NCBI GenBank assembly: GCA_934432725.1
Contig: CAKRZE010000023.1
Coordinates: 1-24,762, forward strand
Source: an uncultured Eubacteriales bacterium
GTDB taxonomy: Bacteria; Bacillota; Clostridia; Oscillospirales; CAG-272
Direction: 5' to 3'
DNA length: 24,762 bases
The notes beneath the pieces were generated by a model, which was given only the letters and a program-made list of their open reading frames with translations, did not search any database and was not told where the DNA came from. The position numbers and the translations under genes were made by a program. Of this stretch, positions 17,365-24,163 are shown in pieces. The first letter of the stretch is position 1. Every line of letters begins with the position of its first letter.

Positions 17365-17994
17365 TCAGCCGCAGAAGCAGCCCCTCTCCCGCACAATCCG
17401 ACCGGAAACCTCTTCCGCCGCCTGCGGCAGGAGAATCCATTCCGCCTGCTCCATGACGCGCCTCTGAAGCACCTCCGGCGTATCGTCCGGCAGGATCTCC
17501 ACCGCCTTCTGCAAAAGGATCTCACCGCCGTCCGGAATTTCGTTGACAAAATGAACGGTCGCGCCCGTCACCTTGACCCCGCGCCGGAGCGCAGCCTCAT
17601 GCACCCGCAGCCCGTAATACCCCTTGCCGCAGAAGGAAGGGATCAGGGACGGATGCACATTCAGGATGCGCTTCGGATACCGGGCGGTAAAGTCCCCGCC
17701 GAGGATGCACAGAAAGCCGGCAAGAATGATCAGCTCGATCCTCTCGGCAGTCAGCTCCCGCAGAAGAGCCTCCTCAAACGCCTCCTGCGAATCAAAGCTC
17801 CGGCGCGCCACCGTCCGGTGCTTCACCCCGGCACGCTCCGCCCGCTCCAAAGCAAACGCCCCCGGGGCGGAGGAGATGACCAGCACGATCTCCCCGCTTT
17901 TCAGCTTTCCCTCCGCCTGCGCATCAAGCAGCGCCTGCAAATTCGTGCCGCCGCCCGAGACAAGCACGGCAATCCTCGCTTTTTCCGTCAGCAT
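17365..17994 (-). CDS. purN: Phosphoribosylglycinamide formyltransferase (GART)
   Basis: A 209-residue enzyme moving a formyl group from 10-formyl-THF to GAR, giving FGAR (step 3). The N-terminal VLVSGGGTNLQAL binds the phosphoribosyl substrate. The catalytic Asn112 and His114 lie in ILNVHPSLIPSF and the Asp155 in NEIPDGGEIL. Length and SFCGKGYYGLRVHEAAL are typical of clostridial PurN. The gene overlaps the end of purM by 7 nt (its ATG lies inside the last codons of purM), which points to translational coupling. GAGGG lies 9 nt before the ATG inside purM. No terminator follows. Confidence 0.97.
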   Translation of the reverse strand: MLTEKARIAVLVSGGGTNLQALLDAQAEGKLKSGEIVLVISSAPGAFALERAERAGVKHRTVARRSFDSQEAFEEALLRELTAERIELIILAGFLCILGGDFTARYPKRILNVHPSLIPSFCGKGYYGLRVHEAALRRGVKVTGATVHFVNEIPDGGEILLQKAVEILPDDTPEVLQRRVMEQAEWILLPQAAEEVSGRIVRERGCFCG

Positions 17995-19028
17995 AGCACG
18001 ATTCCCTCGCTGCCCTCCGCGATCTCGCCCATCAGATAGGCGTCCTCGCCGTTTTCACGCAGAACCTCCAGCGTGCGGTCCGCATCGGCTGCCGCGACCA
18101 CCACGCTCATGCCGACGCCCATGTTGAAGGTGTTGAACATATCCCGCTCCGGAATGTTCCCCGCGCCCGCGATCAGATCAAAGACCGGAAGCGTCCGGAC
18201 CGCCTTCTTTTCGATCCTTGCGGTCAGCCCGTCCGGAATGCTGCGCGGAATGTTCTCATAAAATCCGCCGCCCGTAATGTGGGACACGCCCTTGACCTTC
18301 ACCGCACGGAACAGCGCGGTCATCGGCTTGACATAGATCTTTGTCGGCGTCAGAAGCGTCTCTCCGAGCGAGCTTCCGCCAAGCTCCGCAACCGGAGCGG
18401 TTATTTCGCGGTGCTCCAGGTCAAATACCTTGCGCACCAGAGAAAAGCCGTTGGAGTGAACCCCGCTGGAGGGAAGCGCAATCACGGCATCTCCCTTCCG
18501 CATGGTGTTTTTATCCAGAATGTCGGCTTTATCGACGATTCCGACGGCAAACCCGGCAAGGTCGTATTCTCCCTCCGGATAAAATCCCGGCATTTCCGCC
18601 GTTTCTCCGCCGATCAGAGCAGCTCCCGACTGAACGCAGCCCTCCGCCACGCCGGACACAATCTGTGCGATTTTTTCCGGCTCGTTTTTCCCGCAGGCGA
18701 TGTAATCCAGGAAAAACAAAGGCTTTGCTCCGCAGCAGAGCACATCGTTGACGCACATGGCAACGCAGTCGATGCCGACCGTATCATGCCGGTCCGTCAG
18801 AAACGCAAGCTTCAGCTTGGTGCCGACCCCGTCCGTTCCGCTGACCAGAACCGGCTGCTCCATTCCCGCAAGCTCCGGAACAAACAGCCCGCCGAACCCC
18901 CCGATATCCGAGGCTGCCCCCGGCGTCACGGTGCGGGCAATGTGCTTTTTCATCAGTTCGACCGCCTTGTACCCCGCCGTGATATCGACACCGGCAGCCG
19001 CATAGCTTTCCGATCTGGAATTCTTCAT
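17988..19028 (-). CDS. purM: Phosphoribosylformylglycinamidine cyclo-ligase (AIR synthetase)
   Basis: A 346-residue enzyme closing FGAM to AIR with ATP (step 5), with the usual length and no fusion. Landmarks are the N-terminal SYAAAGVDITAGYKAVELMK, LVSGTDGVGTKLKLAF for ATP/phosphate binding, CVNDVLCCGAKPLFFLDY, and LIGGETAEMPGFY. The start has GAAAGGA 13 nt upstream. It follows purF after 236 nt. That gap holds a 7-bp hairpin (GGCGCGG/CCGCGCC, 19053-19059 and 19069-19075) without a T-run. The stop overlaps purN. Confidence 0.97.
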   Translation of the reverse strand: MKNSRSESYAAAGVDITAGYKAVELMKKHIARTVTPGAASDIGGFGGLFVPELAGMEQPVLVSGTDGVGTKLKLAFLTDRHDTVGIDCVAMCVNDVLCCGAKPLFFLDYIACGKNEPEKIAQIVSGVAEGCVQSGAALIGGETAEMPGFYPEGEYDLAGFAVGIVDKADILDKNTMRKGDAVIALPSSGVHSNGFSLVRKVFDLEHREITAPVAELGGSSLGETLLTPTKIYVKPMTALFRAVKVKGVSHITGGGFYENIPRSIPDGLTARIEKKAVRTLPVFDLIAGAGNIPERDMFNTFNMGVGMSVVVAAADADRTLEVLRENGEDAYLMGEIAEGSEGIVLC

Positions 19029-19264
19029 AGTATTTATCCGTTCCTTTCTTTGGGCGCGGCTTTGGGTCCCGCGCCGTGTGATCCGGAGTATTTCCGGTGC
19101 CTTGGGGAAATGCTTCTCTTTTCCGGCGTCCGGGCATCAAAGCAGCAAAGCGCCCCCGGCAGAGGCGCGGACAGCCCCCACCGCTGCCGAATCCTCCCGG
19201 CATGCGCGCCCCGGCATTTCCGTCCGGTCTGCTGTGCCCTCCGGACCGCAGCCTCCGACACAAA

Positions 19265-20707
19265 TCAGCCCCGCGCCTTCTTTTCGCTGAGCTTTTCCTC
19301 AAACCGGCTTTTGCCGGAATCCTCCGGCACCTCTGTCGGATACCTTGCGGTGAAGCATGCATCGCAGTAGCCCTTACCGCACACATTTCCCCCGATCAGC
19401 TCGCACAGACGCTCCGGTCTGAGGTAACCGAGGGAATCCGCGCCGACCATCTCCGCAATCTCCGGCACCGTATGATGACAGGCGATCAGAAGGTCGCGGG
19501 AATCGATATCCGTCCCGTAATGGCAGGGGTTTGTGAAGGGCGGCGCCGAAATGCGCATGTGAATCTCCGAAGCGCCTGCCTCCCGCAGCAGCCGGACGAT
19601 TCTGGCGCTTGTCGTTCCCCGCACGATGGAGTCGTCCACCAGAACGACCCGCTTGCCTCTCACCGCCTCCGGAATCGGATTCAGCTTGATCCGCACATTG
19701 CGCTCCCGCTGGCTCTGATCCGGCGCGATGAACGTTCTGGCAATGTATTTGTTCTTGATCAGTCCGACCTCATACGGGATGCCGGACCTTCTCGCATAGC
19801 CGATCGCCGCATCGATCCCGGAATCGGGAACGCCGATGACGATATCGGCATCCACCGGATAATCCTCCGCCAGACACTCCCCCGCGCGGATCCTCGCCCG
19901 GTGTACGCTGTGTCCGTCAATGACCGAATCCGGACGGGCAAAATAGATGTATTCGAAAATGCAGGTGTGCTTCGGCGCCCTTCCGCAGTGCTCCCGCAGG
20001 CTCCGGACCCCGCCGCCGTCAAATACCACAATCTCTCCCGGCTCCACATCCCTGACAAACGAAGCGCCCACCGCGTCCAGCGCACAGGTTTCGGATGCCA
20101 CCACATAGCTCCCGTCCTCCCGCTTTCCGTAGCAGAGCGGGCGGAAGCCGTTCTCATCCCGCACGGCAATCAGCTTTGCGGGAGACATGATCACAAGCGA
20201 ATATGCTCCCTTCAGCCGGTACATCGCGCGGCTGACCGCCTCCTCGATGGAGGGCGAGGTCAGGCGCTCCTTGATGATCGTATAGGAAATGACCTCCGTA
20301 TCGCTTGTCATATGGAAGATGGAGCCCTGAAGCTCCAGCTCCCGGCGCAGCGCGGTGGAATTGACCAGATTTCCGTTGTGCGCCAGCGCCATATGACCCT
20401 TGATGTGGTTGACCACAATCGGCTGGGCGTTGACCACGCCGTTTCCGCCCGTTGTCCCGTAGCGCGTATGCCCGACCGCCATCGTGCCCGTTCCCAGCCC
20501 GGAAAGAACCTCCCGGGTAAACACGGAGCTGACCAGCCCGACATCCTTTTGCAGGGAAAAGATCCCGTCGCTGTTGACCGCGATGCCGCAGCTCTCCTGC
20601 CCGCGGTGCTGAAGCGCATACAGCCCGTAATAGGTGTCGCGCGCCACATCGCTCTCCTGCGGCGTCCAGATGCCGAACACGCCGCACTCCTCATGAAGCT
20701 CTCTCAC
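19265..20707 (-). CDS. purF: Amidophosphoribosyltransferase
   Basis: A 480-residue enzyme making phosphoribosylamine from PRPP and glutamine, the first committed step. It is of the Bacillus type. A 7-residue propeptide (MRELHEE) precedes the nucleophile Cys8 in ECGVFGI, which must be exposed by cleavage. Four cysteines fit the [4Fe-4S] ligands of that type: Cys249 (HTCIFEYIYF), Cys395 (TNPCHYG), Cys448 and Cys451 (GYCDACF). The PRPP loop is VVLVDDSIVRGTT (residues 354-366). In this family the cluster makes the enzyme oxygen-sensitive, which suits an anaerobe. The start codon is GTG (20705-20707) with AGGAGG 4 nt upstream. The gene begins 12 nt after purC ends. Confidence 0.97.
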   Translation of the reverse strand: MRELHEECGVFGIWTPQESDVARDTYYGLYALQHRGQESCGIAVNSDGIFSLQKDVGLVSSVFTREVLSGLGTGTMAVGHTRYGTTGGNGVVNAQPIVVNHIKGHMALAHNGNLVNSTALRRELELQGSIFHMTSDTEVISYTIIKERLTSPSIEEAVSRAMYRLKGAYSLVIMSPAKLIAVRDENGFRPLCYGKREDGSYVVASETCALDAVGASFVRDVEPGEIVVFDGGGVRSLREHCGRAPKHTCIFEYIYFARPDSVIDGHSVHRARIRAGECLAEDYPVDADIVIGVPDSGIDAAIGYARRSGIPYEVGLIKNKYIARTFIAPDQSQRERNVRIKLNPIPEAVRGKRVVLVDDSIVRGTTSARIVRLLREAGASEIHMRISAPPFTNPCHYGTDIDSRDLLIACHHTVPEIAEMVGADSLGYLRPERLCELIGGNVCGKGYCDACFTARYPTEVPEDSGKSRFEEKLSEKKARG

Positions 20708-20719
20708 GTTTCCTCCTGC

Positions 20720-21433
20720 TCACTCCGCGCCGAATACGCGGCGCATCATCTCGCGGTAAGCATCCTCCACGCCGCCCATATCCCGGCGGAAGCGGTCCTT
20801 ATCCAGCTTTTCTCCCGTTTTCGCATCCCAGAACCGGCAGGTGTCCGGCGAAATTTCATCGGCAAGCACAATGCTTCCGTCTGCGGTTCTGCCGAACTCC
20901 AGCTTGAAGTCCACAAGCGTCACGCCCAGTCTGCCGAAGTATTCCTTCAGCACCGCATTGACCCGGAACGCCATGGCTTTGATCTGTTCGATTTCTTCCT
21001 TTGTCGCCAGCTTCAGCGCCAGCGCGTGGTATTCGTTCAGAAGCGGATCGTGCAGATCATCGTTCTTGTAGGAAAATTCGATCGTCGGCGCGTCAAACAC
21101 AATGCCCTCCGCAACGCCGTAGCGCTGTGCGAAGTGCCCTGCGGAAATGTTCCGGATGATCACCTCCAGAGGCACGATGGATACCTTTCTGACCAGCGTC
21201 TCACGGTCGGACAGCTCCTGCACAAAATGCGTCGGAACGCCCTCCTTCTCCAGAAGCTGCATCAGGAAATTGGACATCCGGTTGTTCACAACGCCCTTTC
21301 CCGCAATCGTTCCCTTTTTCATCCCGTCCAGCGCGGTCGCATCGTCCTTATAGGACACAATCACAAGCGCCGGATCGTCGGTCGCATAAACCTTCTTGGC
21401 TTTTCCCTCGTACAGCTGTTCCTGTCTTGTCAT
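20720..21433 (-). CDS. purC: Phosphoribosylaminoimidazole-succinocarboxamide (SAICAR) synthase
   Basis: A 237-residue enzyme joining aspartate to CAIR with ATP (step 7), the normal length for the free-standing bacterial form. Landmarks are LYEGKAKKVYATDDP, YKDDATALDG, NRMSNFLM, VIIRNISAGHFAQRYG, and the C-terminal DFKLEFGRTADGSIVLADE and SPDTCRFWD. The frame is open further upstream, but AAGGAAGGA about 8 nt before ATG21433 and the family N-terminus set the start. It lies 605 nt after purE and 12 nt before purF. Confidence 0.97.
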   Translation of the reverse strand: MTRQEQLYEGKAKKVYATDDPALVIVSYKDDATALDGMKKGTIAGKGVVNNRMSNFLMQLLEKEGVPTHFVQELSDRETLVRKVSIVPLEVIIRNISAGHFAQRYGVAEGIVFDAPTIEFSYKNDDLHDPLLNEYHALALKLATKEEIEQIKAMAFRVNAVLKEYFGRLGVTLVDFKLEFGRTADGSIVLADEISPDTCRFWDAKTGEKLDKDRFRRDMGGVEDAYREMMRRVFGAE

Positions 21434-22038
21434 AACTGATATCCTTCCTTTCGTTCGGTTCGTATGTAAATGCATAAGCCTGTATATCTGTTTTTCTCCG
21501 TACCCGGCGGAGCTGCCCTTCGGCGCGGCGGAAGCCATACGCCCCCGGCGGGACGCAGCACCTGTCTTATCCGTCCCCGGCAGCATACCGCAGACGCGGT
21601 TCCCAAAAGCCTCTGCCCGCCCGGTCCGTGTCCCGGAACAGGGTTTTTCATCAGACCGGCGGCGGGGGAACCCCTTCTGCCCGGCAATCCTGCCCGCTCG
21701 GCTCCCGATTCGGCAGCCCGCATTTTCCGGAATCCGGCGCATCCGGACGGGCAAACCCGCAGCCTCTTCCGCTGCCCGGAGCTTTTACCGTTTTCCGCAG
21801 CCAAGCCTTCTGCCGCACACGGAAGCTTTTCACCGTCTTAGGACTGTTTCTCGCCATGCGGAAGCTCCCCTTGCCGCATATTCCGGCAGCCGGACTGCCG
21901 GGCGGAGGCTTTTTTATGTGCCGGATGCCGCAGGGACGCATCCTGCGGGCGCTTCTGACGCGTCTGCCCCGGAAAAGGACTTTTCAGCCCCCGACCGCAA
22001 AAACGGCTTGTCCGGGACCTGCCCCGCACCGCCCGCGC
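21434..22038. other. Gap between purE and purC
   Basis: GC-rich and without a credible gene on either strand. There is a modest AT-rich patch just upstream of purC (about 21455-21495) but no well-spaced promoter. A terminator-like structure on the plus strand is listed separately. Confidence 0.5.
21862..21916 (+). terminator. Terminator-like hairpin on the plus strand
   Basis: GAAGCTCC (21862-21869) can pair with GGAGGCTT (21905-21912) with one bulge. Inside is a perfect CCGGCAG/CTGCCGG stem (21884-21902), and TTTTTT follows (21911-21916). No plus-strand gene precedes it, so it may be a chance structure or the end of an unseen antisense RNA. Confidence 0.25.
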
Positions 22039-22536
22039 TCAGTCAGAGCCGAATTTTTCCATAACCGCCCGGTTCGCGGCAAGCACCCGCTCCGCCGCCG
22101 CCTTCCGCTCCGCAGAAAGCCTCTTTTCCAGTTCCGGCTCCGACACGGACAGAATCTCAACGGCAAGCAAAGCGGCGTTGGCAGCTCCGTCTATGGCGAC
22201 AGCAGCCACCGGGATTCCCGAAGGCATCTGTACTGTGGACAAAAGCGCGTCAACGCCGTCTAAGGTATGGGAGCTGACCGGGATTCCGATCACCGGCAGC
22301 GTGGTCTGCGCCGCCAATGCCCCCGCAAGATGCGCCGCCTTTCCTGCTGCGGCAATGATAACGCCAAAGCCGTTCCCGCGTGCTCCCGCGGCAAAGTCCG
22401 CAGCCTCCTTCGGCGTTCTGTGCGCGGAATACACGTGTACCTCAAAGGGCACCTCATAGGTGCGGAGCACTGCAATCGCCTTTTCGACGACCGGCAGATC
22501 GCTGTCGCTTCCCATAATAACCGCTGCTTTTTTCAT
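22039..22536 (-). CDS. purE: N5-carboxyaminoimidazole ribonucleotide mutase / AIR carboxylase subunit
   Basis: A 165-residue enzyme giving CAIR (step 6). It has the N-terminal phosphate loop MGSDSDLPVVEKA, SAHRTP with His39, and AAAGKAAHLAGALAA with His69, followed by VQMPSGIPVA. This is the class I pattern of bacterial mutases, which use N5-CAIR made by PurK, except that the usual GAGGAAHL reads AAAGKAAHL here. No purK lies in the window. The start is at 22536 with GAAAGGA 11 nt upstream. It is the first gene of the pur cluster, behind a ZTP riboswitch, an intrinsic terminator and a strong promoter. Confidence 0.96.
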   Translation of the reverse strand: MKKAAVIMGSDSDLPVVEKAIAVLRTYEVPFEVHVYSAHRTPKEAADFAAGARGNGFGVIIAAAGKAAHLAGALAAQTTLPVIGIPVSSHTLDGVDALLSTVQMPSGIPVAAVAIDGAANAALLAVEILSVSEPELEKRLSAERKAAAERVLAANRAVMEKFGSD

Positions 22537-22705
22537 TTTTGTAATCTTCCTTTCTTCGGAATCGTGTCTTTCGGACAGCAAACGCTCCAAAGCGCCGCCG
22601 GAAAGAGGTGTCCTTCAGGCTTCCGTTCTGCCTCCTCCCGTCCGGTTTTGGTCCGGGCAGCCGCCGCTTTCCGCGGAAAGCCCTGCGCGGACCGCGCAGA
22701 AGGAG
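22537..22705 (-). other. purE leader between riboswitch terminator and start codon
   Basis: About 170 nt of untranslated leader with two perfect GC-rich stems: CTGCGCG-GAC-CGCGCAG (22683-22699) and the 16-nt palindrome GCTTTCCGCGGAAAGC (22666-22681). They may stabilise the read-through mRNA. The palindrome could also be a protein-binding site, but I know no matching operator. Confidence 0.4.
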
Positions 22706-22751
22706 CAAATAAAAACGGGCATTCCAACCCCAAAGCGGAGTTGAAATGCCC
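22706..22751 (-). terminator. Riboswitch-controlled intrinsic terminator ahead of purE
   Basis: On the minus strand GGGCATTTCAACTCC (22737-22751) pairs with GGGGTTGGAATGCCC (22717-22731) over 15 positions with a few wobble pairs and a 5-nt loop, followed by GTTTTTATTT. Its 5' arm starts with the GGGCA that ends the ZTP aptamer, so aptamer and terminator exclude each other. Confidence 0.92.
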
Positions 22752-22834
22752 AGACGGTCGACACCTGAATCCATCAGCCTGCGGTTTTCCGTTTCCCCGT
22801 GGTATCCCACGCTTTCCGTCAGTTGCGGAAAACC
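22747..22834 (-). ncRNA. ZTP/ZMP riboswitch (pfl motif)
   Basis: Read on the minus strand, P1 is GGTTTTCCG (22826-22834) with CGGAAAACC (22783-22791). Inside is the conserved junction AACTGACGG, then the P2 hairpin GTGGGATACCAC (22799-22810) followed by GGGGAAA. After a linker of about 25 nt comes the hallmark ACCGTCTGGGCA (ending at 22747). GACGG (22816-22820) and CCGTC (22753-22757) are complementary and would form the pseudoknot. In typical members these read GGCGG and CCGCC, so the change on both sides preserves pairing. Known ZTP riboswitches bind AICAR mono- and triphosphate, which accumulate when 10-formyl-THF is low, and turn on purine and folate genes. Binding here should hold the GGGC needed by the terminator and let transcription reach purE. 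Confidence 0.88.
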
Positions 22835-22845
22835 GATCCATCGAT

Positions 22846-22874
22846 AGTATACCTTTTTTCTACCGAAAAGTCAA
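22846..22874 (-). promoter_or_regulatory. Sigma-A-type promoter of the pur cluster
   Basis: TTGACT (22869-22874), a 17-bp spacer and TATACT (22846-22851) on the minus strand, in an AT-rich patch. A transcript would start near 22839, a few bases before riboswitch P1. Confidence 0.88.
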
Positions 22875-23313
22875 TAGCCGCAATCAATTTCTTCCGAAAA
22901 AACATCGCAGCCCCGACGGCACCGGCAGCCGCCCAAGGAAGCCTGCCGCAGGCGTTCCGGCTGCCGCAAAGCAGCGGCTCCGTTTCAAAGGACGCCCCGC
23001 GCCGGCATCGTCCTGCCGTGCCGAGAAGCGCCTTCCGCATTAGAATCTCCTGCCGCCCGGCGAAAGCTTTGCGCCGCCGGAGGGTCATTCCCCGCCGCGC
23101 GTCAGCTCCTTTGCCGCTTCCGCTGCCAGCCGGATTGCCGGACTGCGCTCCCCTCCCGGAGAAAGCTGACCGCACCGCGCCGGAGCCGTTCCAAGCCGAA
23201 TGCCTGTCATTCTGCCGCCTCCCGGGGTCCGATTGCCGGATGGCTCTGTTCTTCCGCTCCGGGACCGAAGCCGGACAGAGCGGCGCCTCAGGCACCCTTC
23301 CCCGGGCAGTCCG
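22875..23313. other. Gap upstream of the pur promoter
   Basis: No credible gene. A weak terminator candidate for the upstream genes lies at about 22899-22917 on the minus strand: a 5-bp stem (CGTCG/CGATG) followed by TTTTTT. The rest is GC-rich without visible signals. Confidence 0.4.
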
Positions 23314-23526
23314 TCAGGTTCTCCTCCCGGCATGCAGGCGAAGAAGGAGCAGCAGAACAAGCGCAGCCCCCGCCGCTGCCGCATACCATGGATTGACCGT
23401 ACAGGCAAGGAGGATCCCGCCCCACATCAGGGTATGCAGAACCGCAGCCGCAAGCGCCCCCGCCAGAAGCCTCAGATTCTTCCCGGCAGATGCGCCGTGT
23501 GTATATTCCGATCCCGTCCGTTTCAT
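23314..23526 (-). CDS. Small two-helix membrane protein of unknown function
   Basis: A 70-residue frame with a basic N-terminus (MKRTGSEYTHG...GKNLR), two hydrophobic segments (about residues 18-42 and 46-63, the second rich in Leu) and a short basic tail (RLHAGRRT). This is the pattern of a small inner-membrane protein with both ends inside. ATG23526 has AGGAGG 8 nt upstream. ATG23532 is too close to that site. I do not recognise a family. It lies downstream of the DUF1294 gene after a 331-nt gap and upstream of the pur promoter, with no sign of a role in purine synthesis. Confidence 0.6.
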   Translation of the reverse strand: MKRTGSEYTHGASAGKNLRLLAGALAAAVLHTLMWGGILLACTVNPWYAAAAGAALVLLLLLRLHAGRRT

Positions 23527-23857
23527 ACGCATGCCCTCCTTTCTTCCTTTTATTGTATCCTGTTATTGCATCCCGCCGTGCTTCGCAGGTCCGCGGCAGC
23601 CTGTCCGAGCCGCAGCCGGAAAACGGACAGACCGCTCCCTTTTCCGCTCAGACCGGCACCGGACTCCTCTGCCGGTCCCGCACCGGGACCTGTTCCGGAA
23701 CGCTGAAGCTCCGCTTTTCCTCCGATCCTCTCGGTCGGACATCCGAAAGCCGCGCGTTTCCTGTGCCCCGGCAGCCTGTCCGAAGCCCTCCTGCATGCCC
23801 GCCGCTCTGCGGACGGCAGACGATCCCGCGAACAGGGCGAAGCTGCCGCGCCGGCTC
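23527..23857. other. Gap between two membrane protein genes
   Basis: GC-rich, no gene seen. A TACAAT box occurs about 40 nt upstream of the small membrane protein gene but has no matching -35, so a promoter is only possible. Confidence 0.4.
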
Positions 23858-24163
23858 CTAAGCGTTCAAAGCAACGTACAAAAGCACCCCCAGCGTCAGA
23901 ACCTGAAGCGTCAGGGACACAGCTGCCGTGACGCCGAAATGCCACTTTGTTTTCGGGTTTGTCTTATGGTGCAGATCATGCATGGCAAGAAGCGCCCCCG
24001 GTGCACCTCCCGCCGCAATCGAAAACAGCAGAAGCGCCTCCGGCACACGGCGTCTCCCGTCCGCTGCCGCCGCCTTATCGACCGCAAACCACCTGTATGC
24101 GGCAAGAAACATCAGCATTGCCTCCGCGGCAAATGCCAACAGTATGATCCAAACCGGCTTCAT
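23858..24163 (-). CDS. DUF1294 family membrane protein
   Basis: A 101-residue protein with three hydrophobic segments (about 4-23, 41-60 and 76-98). The loop after helix 1 reads YRWFAVDKAAAADGRRRVPE, and HHKTNPKTKWHF follows helix 2. Together these are the signature of DUF1294 (D-K-x-x-A then R-x-P-E, and later H-K-T...K-F/W). The function of the family is unknown. ATG24163 has GGAGGAG upstream, about 10 nt away. The open frame extends further upstream, but that part is Gly/Arg-rich and lacks family similarity. An overlapping short frame ending in ATGCTCGGATGA is probably spurious. Confidence 0.8.
   Translation of the reverse strand: MKPVWIILLAFAAEAMLMFLAAYRWFAVDKAAAADGRRRVPEALLLFSIAAGGAPGALLAMHDLHHKTNPKTKWHFGVTAAVSLTLQVLTLGVLLYVALNA

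Noticed and set aside
19097..21439. 780-aa open frame on the plus strand
   Set aside because: Antisense to purF and purC, both fully supported. It is a high-GC shadow frame.
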